Source: CAZIPZ01 sp964541075 (lineage in GTDB: Bacteria > Acidobacteriota > Terriglobia > 20CM-2-55-15). Taken from it: a DNA stretch of 7,027 nucleotides. The stretch spans positions 1 to 7,027 of the forward strand of contig CAZIPZ010000204.1 of assembly GCA_964541075.1 (NCBI GenBank), given 5' to 3'. The notes below the pieces were generated by a model that was not told the DNA's origin, searched no databases, and saw only the letters and a program-made list of their open reading frames with translations. Positions 1 through 4,969 of the stretch are shown here, one piece after another. The position numbers and the translations under genes are program-made. Positions within the stretch are counted from its first letter, which is position 1. Every line of letters starts with the position of its first letter.

Positions 1-16
1 ATAGCTTATGAGTTTG

Positions 17-51
17 GGGTCAAGGAACGCCCAACAAAGGCCCCTTGACCC
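17..51. repeat. 9-bp inverted repeat with 17-base loop
   Basis: GGGTCAAGG at 17-25 is exactly complementary to CCTTGACCC at 43-51, separated by 17 bases. No T-run follows on the plus strand, so it is not a standard intrinsic terminator. It could be the stem of an RNA hairpin near the end of an upstream transcript, or a protein-binding dyad. Nothing in the sequence decides between these. Confidence 0.5.
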
Positions 52-267
52 GCGCATGAATGTGTTAACCTGCCTCTCGTGATATTCGCTTTCATCATCT
101 TCTACGCGTTCTCGGCCTTTCAGGTCACGATATATCGCACGGATGTTGCGGCGAAGATATTCGATACCTCTCGCGAGCTGAGCGTTCACGCCTCTTGCAG
201 TTCGGCTTCATCAGATTTTTTCCCGAAGTTCCGGGAAGCCAAAAGACCCAATTCGGATCCGATTTGG

Positions 268-300
268 CGTAACGAGACCGTCGAACCGGTCCGGTTTACG
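268..300. repeat. Nested palindromic element
   Basis: AACCGG (284-289) and CCGGTT (291-296) form a 13-base palindrome with a single central T. The same stretch can fold another way: CGTAA (268-272) plus ACCG (277-280) pair with CGGT (292-295) plus TTACG (296-300), leaving a 4-base bulge. The dyad is visible directly. A role as an operator or RNA structure is unproven, and it lies more than 200 bases from the nearest confident start codon. Confidence 0.35.
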
Positions 301-422
301 GCTGAAAGCGTTCATGTCGCTCCCCAGAGACCACCACTCCGCTCCACATCAAGAACGACCAATTCATTACGATCCCCTCCCCTGTCGCTCGCATAACTTT
401 GGTTAGCAGAATGTGAAATCTG

Positions 423-481
423 CAGGCGATGCCTGTACTGATTTTGTTTTGCGAGTGAAAATTCGCTGCATCGACGTGCAG
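423..481 (+). promoter_or_regulatory. Cluster of short stem-loops in the putative operon leader
   Basis: Three small dyads follow one another just before the first gene. CAGGC/GCCTG (423-427 and 431-435, loop GAT) is followed by a T-rich stretch at about 439-450. GCGA/TCGC lies at 451-454 and 463-466. CTGCA/TGCAG lies at 466-470 and 477-481. The first, with its T-rich tail, resembles a weak intrinsic terminator or attenuator. The stems are only 4-5 bp, so chance is a fair explanation. They sit 33-91 bases upstream of a start codon that has no visible Shine-Dalgarno sequence, so a structured leader is possible. Confidence 0.25.
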
Positions 482-513
482 TTCGGAAAGCTTGTCGTTG
501 AACAATTTTTCGT

Positions 514-1698
514 ATGGACGGTATTAATCTAAGTCTTCTGGACGTCAAATTCGTCCTCCTATTGTGCAGCTTGGTCATTTTGAGAGTGATCTGGCCGCGA
601 AAACAGCAGGGTGTATTGGTTGCGCTCGGCGGCGCGGCGGTTATCGGACTGGCGTCGCCTTGGACCGTCGCCGTGATTGCCGGGATTTCCGTCTTTTATC
701 TTTATCCCCTTCATCGCCTCATGCGAACGGTCGAAGAGCGCGGATCCAAGCAGTTCTCGCGCGTGATTTTGTGGGCGGGAATCGCCGCGTTGGTAGCGCT
801 TCTGGTCGGATTCAAACTCGATCGCTACGTCGCATTTCCCTGGTTTCTGGGATCATGGGCGCAAAGCCAGGTTTTGGCCCTGGTTGGGTTTTCCTACTTC
901 ATTTTTCGAGCCATCAGTTTCCTGAACATTCAATCCATCATCAGGATCGATGAGCGTAATCCATGGTCTATTCTTTCTTACGCGCTTTTTCCACCCACCC
1001 TGACGAGCGGACCGATCCAAAAATATCAAGATTTCCGTGAACAGCTCGCCAATCCCGTTCAGCTGAATCGCTCACTTGTGAAGGAATCCGGATACCGAAT
1101 CACCCGTGGTTATTTTCGCAAGACCGTCATTGCATTCATTCTCAACGGCGCAGTGGAGAAGTTGCTTGGGGGTGATGAGATGACAATCATCACCAGCACC
1201 ATCGCCGTAATCGTTCTCTATTTGTACTTTTACTTCGATTTTGCGGGTTATTCCGATATCGCGATTGGGTTCGGGCTCCTATTGGGAATCCGCGTTCCGG
1301 AGAATTTCCGAAAACCCTTCGGAGCGACCACTATTTCGGAATTCTGGCGGAACTGGCACATCACATTGGTCGACTGGTTCCGCGACCATTTCTTTATCCC
1401 ATTGGGGGGCATGCGGTCGTCCCGCAAGCGGGCCGGAGTACTGGCGTTCTTTACGATGGTGTTGTGCGGATTCTGGCACGGCGTGGCGGCTGGTTTTATT
1501 GCGTGGGGCGTCTGGCAGGGAACGTTGTTGTTTGTTGAGGCTGTGTCTGGAATCAAGCCAATACCACCGGGGCGTCGAAGCGGCGTCGGTTATTGGTCCA
1601 GGGTTGTGTGGACGAACGCCTGCGTGGCATTCGGGTCGATCTTATTTCTGCCTGAAGACAGCATTTGGAAAGTTCTGGGAGGATTTTATAACTGGTGA
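514..1698 (+). CDS. MBOAT family membrane-bound O-acyltransferase (DltB/AlgI-like)
   Basis: A 394-residue polytopic membrane protein, about DltB length. It is expected to take an acyl group from a cytoplasmic thioester carrier and deliver it across the inner membrane. Visible family signatures are PTLTSGPIQKY (161-171), FDFAGYSDIAIGFG (241-254), FWRNWHITLVDWFRDHFFIPLGG (277-299, quoted in part by its key residues W281, H282 and the PLGG turn) and GFWHG (319-323), in which His322 is the invariant MBOAT catalytic histidine. Many hydrophobic helices are evident from residue 11 onward. The C terminus ends FYNW and lacks an F-x-Y-x-x-F tail, so any acyl-shuttle motif must come from another protein, apparently the next one. 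ATG 514 is the first start after an in-frame TGA at 499-501, yet no good Shine-Dalgarno precedes it. The family call is firm; the DltB-like role is inferred from neighbours. Confidence 0.95.
   Translation: MDGINLSLLDVKFVLLLCSLVILRVIWPRKQQGVLVALGGAAVIGLASPWTVAVIAGISVFYLYPLHRLMRTVEERGSKQFSRVILWAGIAALVALLVGFKLDRYVAFPWFLGSWAQSQVLALVGFSYFIFRAISFLNIQSIIRIDERNPWSILSYALFPPTLTSGPIQKYQDFREQLANPVQLNRSLVKESGYRITRGYFRKTVIAFILNGAVEKLLGGDEMTIITSTIAVIVLYLYFYFDFAGYSDIAIGFGLLLGIRVPENFRKPFGATTISEFWRNWHITLVDWFRDHFFIPLGGMRSSRKRAGVLAFFTMVLCGFWHGVAAGFIAWGVWQGTLLFVEAVSGIKPIPPGRRSGVGYWSRVVWTNACVAFGSILFLPEDSIWKVLGGFYNW
1677..1683 (+). promoter_or_regulatory. Ribosome binding site for the microprotein
   Basis: GGGAGGA lies inside the end of the MBOAT gene, 11 bases before the GTG codon at 1695. 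It supports this GTG as the start over the in-frame ATG at 1743 and supports the small frame being translated. Confidence 0.6.
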
Positions 1699-1850
1699 AA
1701 ACAACGGTGCGGGTTCATGGCGCTGCAGAGTCGAACGACTTGATGTTTGTTAAATGGTCTCTGATGTTCGCGGGCCTTTTCTGGATGGTGGTGTATCACC
1801 TTGCCGATCAGGCGGCCCGGCTTCCGGAGTTTGTTTATGTTCACTTCTAG
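1695..1850 (+). CDS. DltX-like single-pass microprotein with C-terminal acyl-shuttle motif
   Basis: A 51-residue protein starting at a GTG that overlaps the MBOAT stop (GTGA). It has a short polar N terminus with basic residues (K2, R6, K20), one hydrophobic segment at about 21-38 rich in W, L, F, M and V, and a short tail ending exactly in FVYVHF (46-51). This layout matches DltX, the small membrane protein of D-alanylation operons. Its extracytoplasmic C-terminal F-x-Y-x-x-F hexapeptide accepts the acyl group on Tyr from the MBOAT and passes it to a serine of the partner transferase. Here that residue would be Tyr48. Position between MBOAT and SGNH genes, the upstream ribosome binding site and double overlap all support a real gene. 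The overall sequence is too short for a firm homology claim; the assignment rests on motif, topology and context. An ATG start at 1743 would give a 35-residue version with the same membrane segment and tail. Confidence 0.78.
   Translation: MKTTVRVHGAAESNDLMFVKWSLMFAGLFWMVVYHLADQAARLPEFVYVHF
1826..1829 (+). promoter_or_regulatory. Ribosome binding site fixing the SGNH start
   Basis: GGAG with 7 bases before ATG 1837 favours this start over the upstream in-frame TTG at 1801. The site lies inside the microprotein gene, so translation of the two is probably coupled. Confidence 0.6.
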
Positions 1851-2949
1851 CCCGCGTTTTGGGGTCCTTGCCGGGACTTTCATTTCTGTGTGGCTGATGT
1901 GCATTCCCGCGGCAGAGCTTGCATTTCGCGCGATCGGCGACGAACCATCGCCCGACATGGGAGGTTTGTATGTGCCGTTTTCACGGAACAGCTACCGGAT
2001 GCGTGCGTCCTTCGACACCCATGCTTTCTTTGCCGCAGGGAAGGTCAGCGTCCACACGGACGAATTCGGTTTGCGGTGCGATGAGCAGCGACGGCTAAGC
2101 GCAAATCCAAAGGATCGAGTCGATGTTTTACTGATGGGGGATTCACAGGGGTTTGGCAATGGAGTCAACTATGAAGAGACGATTGCCGGTTCCTTAGCGC
2201 GAATTGGCTTGGAGCGCGGGTATCGGGTTGCGAACGCATCCGTAGGCGGACACAGTCTTGCCAATCAGTTTGCGCTGGTTCGCTGGCTCGTGGACGAGGG
2301 CGGGGTTGAAGTTTCCAACTTTGTCGTTCTGCTCACGCCTCCGATGATTAACTCTGCCGGCCAGTGGAAAACCGCAGTCGTCGGAAATGACGGCCGCCTA
2401 TATGGTGGAGATTTTGACTGGCGCACACGGGTTACGCTTTGGGCGAAAACTCATCTGGTTGTCTATTCACGCATCCGCGACGCAATTCGAAATGTTGGAA
2501 TTGGCGCCGCCCCATCCGAGCCTGAAGGCGTTCTTCATTTCTATGACTCGAGCCAGCAGCATTTGGAATCCGCGGAGCATGCACTGGAGACCGAACTAAA
2601 GAAATTACTTTCGTTCGCAGAACAACGAGGGGCTGCACTGCATCTGGTTTATGTGCCGCTGATTGTTGAAGCCGATTTTAGCCCGGTTCAAAGCGCAGCA
2701 CGCAGCCGAGGAAAAGAAGTCGATCCAGACATCCCATTGCGCATCTCCTCGGCTGCGGCGCGTGAGCTGAGCCTGCCTTGGCACAATCTCAAGCCGGTGC
2801 TGCTGGACGTTCACTCGCAAGGTCATGCTCTTAATGTCAAAGGCGATTTTCACTACTCGGCCGAGCTCTCGGAGGCTTCCGGCGCGCGTCTTGCCGGTGA
2901 GCTCGATTTTGTTTTGAAGGAGCGTGAGACCCGTACAGCCATTCATTGA
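1837..2949 (+). CDS. Membrane-anchored SGNH/GDSL-type transferase (DltD-like role)
   Basis: A 370-residue protein with an uncleaved-looking hydrophobic N-terminal anchor (about 8-30) and an exported SGNH-fold domain. Block I is LLMGDSQGFGNGV (98-110), with Ser103 the likely nucleophile. Block II is around NASVGGHS (133-140), offering an oxyanion-hole glycine. Near the C terminus GDFHYS (336-341) gives the Asp337/His339 pair in the D-x-H spacing seen in many exported SGNH acyltransferase-like proteins; a clear block III G-x-N-D is not evident. SGNH proteins paired with MBOATs (DltD, AlgX/AlgJ) move acyl groups onto envelope or exopolysaccharide polymers, so transfer from the microprotein tyrosine to a glycan is the inferred job. 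Its start codon lies inside the Tyr48-Val49 codons of the microprotein, a 14-nt overlap. A hydrolase role cannot be excluded. It is short of recognisable DltD-specific sequence. Confidence 0.87.
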   Translation: MFTSSPRFGVLAGTFISVWLMCIPAAELAFRAIGDEPSPDMGGLYVPFSRNSYRMRASFDTHAFFAAGKVSVHTDEFGLRCDEQRRLSANPKDRVDVLLMGDSQGFGNGVNYEETIAGSLARIGLERGYRVANASVGGHSLANQFALVRWLVDEGGVEVSNFVVLLTPPMINSAGQWKTAVVGNDGRLYGGDFDWRTRVTLWAKTHLVVYSRIRDAIRNVGIGAAPSEPEGVLHFYDSSQQHLESAEHALETELKKLLSFAEQRGAALHLVYVPLIVEADFSPVQSAARSRGKEVDPDIPLRISSAAARELSLPWHNLKPVLLDVHSQGHALNVKGDFHYSAELSEASGARLAGELDFVLKERETRTAIH

Positions 2950-2958
2950 GGAAACACT

Positions 2959-3222
2959 ATGGAACTAGAAAGCACCATGTATGACCTTCGCACGTTCATT
3001 CGCAGCCACTACAACGTGCCGGAGTCCGACAAGGACTTTACCGATGACGTGCACCTATTCGATTACGGATATGTCGATTCATTCGGGGCTGTCGAATTGA
3101 TTTCGTTCCTCAATGAAAAATTCTCCGTCGATGTCACCGAGTCCGATCTCGTTGCATACCCGTTGAACACTGTCCGTGAAATCGCAACGTTTACGCTCAG
3201 GCGCCTAAATAAAGAGATTTGA
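2959..3222 (+). CDS. Acyl/aminoacyl carrier protein (DltC-like)
   Basis: An 87-residue carrier protein. The phosphopantetheine attachment motif reads LFDYGYVDSFGAVEL (33-47), with Ser41 as the predicted prosthetic-group site; Phe replaces the Leu commonly seen after this serine. Helix II (42-55) and the acidic character (D28-D31, E46, D58) are typical. Its size and D-S position resemble DltC and other specialised carriers and not the fatty-acid ACP family core sequence. GAGGA at 2948-2952, overlapping the SGNH stop codon, sits 6 bases before ATG 2959, which supports that start over the in-frame ATG at 2977. The adjacent ligase is the obvious charging enzyme and the MBOAT the obvious recipient. 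Identity of the cargo cannot be read from the carrier itself. Confidence 0.93.
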   Translation: MELESTMYDLRTFIRSHYNVPESDKDFTDDVHLFDYGYVDSFGAVELISFLNEKFSVDVTESDLVAYPLNTVREIATFTLRRLNKEI

Positions 3223-3244
3223 TTGTCAAAGGAGTCAGAAAATC

Positions 3245-4435
3245 ATGCCGAAAGTAACTGTTTCCATCCAGGGCATCGATAAGGAGCTCATTCCGCAACT
3301 CGAATACGCCCTGACCTTCGCGTCGGAGGATATTCTGGGTGCTCAGGTGGTCGCACAAGACTCTGTCGTCGAGGCGGAGGTTAAGACGGAATCGGCGTGT
3401 GAATCAGCGGCACAAAAGATTCAGGAGTTGGTGAAACGCTATTCTCAAACCGAATTTGGACTCCCCCACAATGTCCACTTCAGCCAGGCTCGAGCACTTC
3501 AAAACGTTGACGCCTGGCAAGGTCTGCTCCAACTAAAGCTGGCTACACCCGTCGGAAAGGGGCAGGTCATCTTGCGGGGCGCAGCGGCTCAACTGATGAG
3601 CCTCATCGACAGCAAGGTTGAGAACGAGTTTGCCCGCCATTTTGACGCGGAGTTGGAAGTTTACCCGTCCACGATCGAGAGCCGGACGCTGGATCGTTGT
3701 GCTCATTTCACATCATTTCCCGAGCACATCGACTTCGTGGCGCACCTTAAACAGGATCTGGATGTTCTGAATGGCTTTTCCGGTGAGTGTCGGGAGAAGG
3801 GTTGGTCCTCAGATCTGCACAATGGAAGGATGGCCGACAGTCACCTGGCGATTAGTCCTTCATGTTGCTATCACTGCTATGAAGGCATGGAGGGCTGGCG
3901 CCTCGAAGCTCCTGGTCGTTGCGTGACGGCTACTCTTGCATGTCATCGTTATGAAGGTGCAAACCATAGGACTTTGAGCCGACTACGCGCGTTCACGATG
4001 CGCGAAGTGGTTTTTGTTGGACAGCCCCGCTACGTGATTGAAGCTCGCGCCAGAGGAGAAGAACTCATTATTCAATGGGCTAAAGACTGGGAATTGGACT
4101 GTTCCTTCGAGACTGCCAACGACATGTTTTTCACCCAGGATTTTTCAGTAAAAGCCTCATTTCAGAGACTGCAGCAAGCGAAGAAAGAGCTGCGCTTGCG
4201 GATACCCGCGGAAGATCAACACCTGAGCGTGTTTTCTTCGAACTTTCATGCTGTGACGTTCGGCAAGACTTTCAATATTAAGGTTGGGGAAAGGCCCGCG
4301 ACGACCGGCTGTCTGGCATGGGGTTATGAACGGTGGGTTTATGCGGTTTTCAGCCAGTTCGGGTTCGATGTCAGGCAGTGGCCGTCCAGGTTGCGCGCCG
4401 AGTTTGAGTCCCACCGCGCGAGGCCTTCACTTTGA
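3245..4435 (+). CDS. Class II aaRS-like protein, probable amino acid:[carrier protein] ligase
   Basis: A 396-residue protein whose C-terminal three quarters carry class II synthetase motifs. HRYEG (234-238) looks like the motif 2 f-R-x-E, followed by RLRAFTMREVVFVG (246-259). GCLAWGYERW (355-364) is motif 3, with Arg363. RTLDRCAHFTSFPEHIDFV (147-165) and SCCYHCYEG (206-214) resemble the family of SerRS-like enzymes that activate amino acids and load the phosphopantetheine thiol of a carrier protein and do not charge tRNA. Those enzymes hold zinc with a Cys-Glu-Cys set; by position I infer Cys207 or Cys208, Glu254 and Cys356. Residues 1 to about 80 form an extra alpha/beta domain. A strong AAAGGAG (3228-3234) lies 10 bases before ATG. 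It directly follows the carrier gene and would take the place of DltA. A non-canonical tRNA synthetase is the main alternative. The amino acid is not predictable by eye; glycine or alanine would fit characterised relatives. Confidence 0.83.
   Translation: MPKVTVSIQGIDKELIPQLEYALTFASEDILGAQVVAQDSVVEAEVKTESACESAAQKIQELVKRYSQTEFGLPHNVHFSQARALQNVDAWQGLLQLKLATPVGKGQVILRGAAAQLMSLIDSKVENEFARHFDAELEVYPSTIESRTLDRCAHFTSFPEHIDFVAHLKQDLDVLNGFSGECREKGWSSDLHNGRMADSHLAISPSCCYHCYEGMEGWRLEAPGRCVTATLACHRYEGANHRTLSRLRAFTMREVVFVGQPRYVIEARARGEELIIQWAKDWELDCSFETANDMFFTQDFSVKASFQRLQQAKKELRLRIPAEDQHLSVFSSNFHAVTFGKTFNIKVGERPATTGCLAWGYERWVYAVFSQFGFDVRQWPSRLRAEFESHRARPSL
4420..4423 (+). promoter_or_regulatory. Ribosome binding site for the TTG-started GNAT gene
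   Basis: GAGG sits 8 bases before TTG 4432. The first in-frame ATG is at codon 46, inside the acetyltransferase domain, so the TTG start overlapping the ligase stop (TTGA) is the best choice. Confidence 0.55.
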
Positions 4436-4968
4436 AAGACGTCACTTTAGAAAGCCTTAGCGCAGATCACTTCGAAATTGTTTCCAGGTGGCTTTCAAAT
4501 CCGCGCATCAACCAATGGCTGACACCCGAGTGGCGCGGCAAGCAGATCAACGCTGCGATCATCGCCATGGTCGTCCGGAATAAAAAGAATCGCCTGTATC
4601 TTGTCCGCTATACCGGCGTTCCATGCGGCATCGCAGCATTGGAAGTGGAGCCTGCAGACAAGACCGCCATGATTTGGTATTTCTTGGGTGACGAGCCACT
4701 TTCGGGTCGAGGAATCACATCGGCGGCAGTGCGTCATTTGACGCATATCGCGTTTGAGGAGCTGGGCCTGATCTCTCTATATGCGTGGGCGATGGAAAAT
4801 AACGCACCTTCGCAAAAAGTCTTGAGCCGCGCAGGTTTTCGGTTGGTAGGAAGAATCCGGCAATCTGCCTGTTCCTCCGGTCGCCAGGTGGATCGCCTTT
4901 ACTTCGACTTGGTCTCGCTTGACCGCACCTTAAAGGGGGCGGAGGATTTCCCATCCCTGTCCCTTTGA
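4432..4968 (+). CDS. GNAT family N-acetyltransferase
   Basis: A 178-residue GNAT-fold protein. The acetyl-CoA pyrophosphate-binding segment is around LSGRGITSAAV (90-100), a Q/R-x-x-G-x-G/A variant. The later signature ENNAPSQKVLSRAGFRLVGR (122-141), with Asn, Ser and the terminal G-F, is typical of RimJ/RimL-like members. The N-terminal half (LSADHFEIVSRWLSNPRI, 9-26) also fits these. It starts at TTG within the ligase stop codon, so it is almost certainly translated with the ligase. No signal peptide or membrane helix is present, so it acts in the cytoplasm on acetyl-CoA or another acyl-CoA. The operon position suggests a target on the aminoacyl-carrier or its amino acid, but protein N-terminal acetylation or detoxification would look the same. 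The family call is firm; the substrate is unknown. Confidence 0.9.
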   Translation: MKDVTLESLSADHFEIVSRWLSNPRINQWLTPEWRGKQINAAIIAMVVRNKKNRLYLVRYTGVPCGIAALEVEPADKTAMIWYFLGDEPLSGRGITSAAVRHLTHIAFEELGLISLYAWAMENNAPSQKVLSRAGFRLVGRIRQSACSSGRQVDRLYFDLVSLDRTLKGAEDFPSLSL

Positions 4969-4969
4969 A

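Larger units (their letters stand above)
1..513. other. Non-coding or undetermined region upstream of the operon
   Basis: I see no convincing gene in these 513 bases. The longest plus-strand frame (79-396, GTG start) has a hydrophobic beginning, but it lacks a ribosome binding site and its second half reads as low-complexity Ser/Arg/Pro sequence. A short plus-strand frame open at base 1 stops at 46-48 and could be the tail of an upstream gene, but it is too short to judge. The stretch contains a 9-bp inverted repeat at 17-51, a palindromic element at 268-300, and a run of small stem-loops at 423-481 just ahead of the operon. No clear sigma-70 promoter pair could be chosen, although the operon promoter must lie here or further upstream. 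Confidence 0.55.
514..4968 (+). other. Predicted six-gene operon for carrier-protein-dependent envelope aminoacylation
   Basis: Six plus-strand genes run without a break. The junctions are: MBOAT to microprotein, 4-nt overlap; microprotein to SGNH, 14-nt overlap; SGNH to carrier protein, 9-nt gap; carrier protein to ligase, 22-nt gap; ligase to GNAT, 4-nt overlap. There is no room for internal terminators, and the overlaps suggest translational coupling. The order MBOAT, single-pass microprotein, membrane transferase, carrier protein resembles dltB-dltX-dltD-dltC. The activating enzyme is aaRS-like, whereas the Dlt pathway uses the adenylation enzyme DltA. No phosphopantetheinyl transferase is present, so the carrier must be primed by one encoded elsewhere. 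Confidence 0.75.

Noticed and set aside
216..237. TTCCCG/CGGGAA hairpin beside a T-run, considered as a terminator
   Set aside because: The T-run precedes the stem on the plus strand, and on the minus strand the stem is followed by A residues. Neither orientation is an intrinsic terminator.
79..396. Plus-strand 105-codon frame from GTG with a hydrophobic beginning
   Set aside because: No ribosome binding site, rare start, no recognisable family, and the second half becomes Ser/Arg/Pro-rich. The hydrophobic start alone is not enough to call a gene.
312..578. Minus-strand 88-codon frame overlapping the MBOAT start
   Set aside because: Arg-rich composition without a motif, and it overlaps a well-supported gene start.
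1687..1698. FYNW at the MBOAT C terminus as a fused acyl-shuttle motif
   Set aside because: It does not fit F-x-Y-x-x-F; the proper hexapeptide is on the next, separate protein.
1241..1753. Plus-strand 170-codon frame inside and beyond the MBOAT gene
   Set aside because: Shadow frame: the MBOAT catalytic motifs are in the other frame, and this product is rich in Ser, Arg, Trp and Cys without family features.
1801..1836. TTG 1801 as start of the SGNH protein, adding 12 residues
   Set aside because: ATG 1837 has GGAG at proper spacing and yields a better N-terminal anchor; the extra residues would be Arg/Pro-rich and come from the overlapping microprotein gene.
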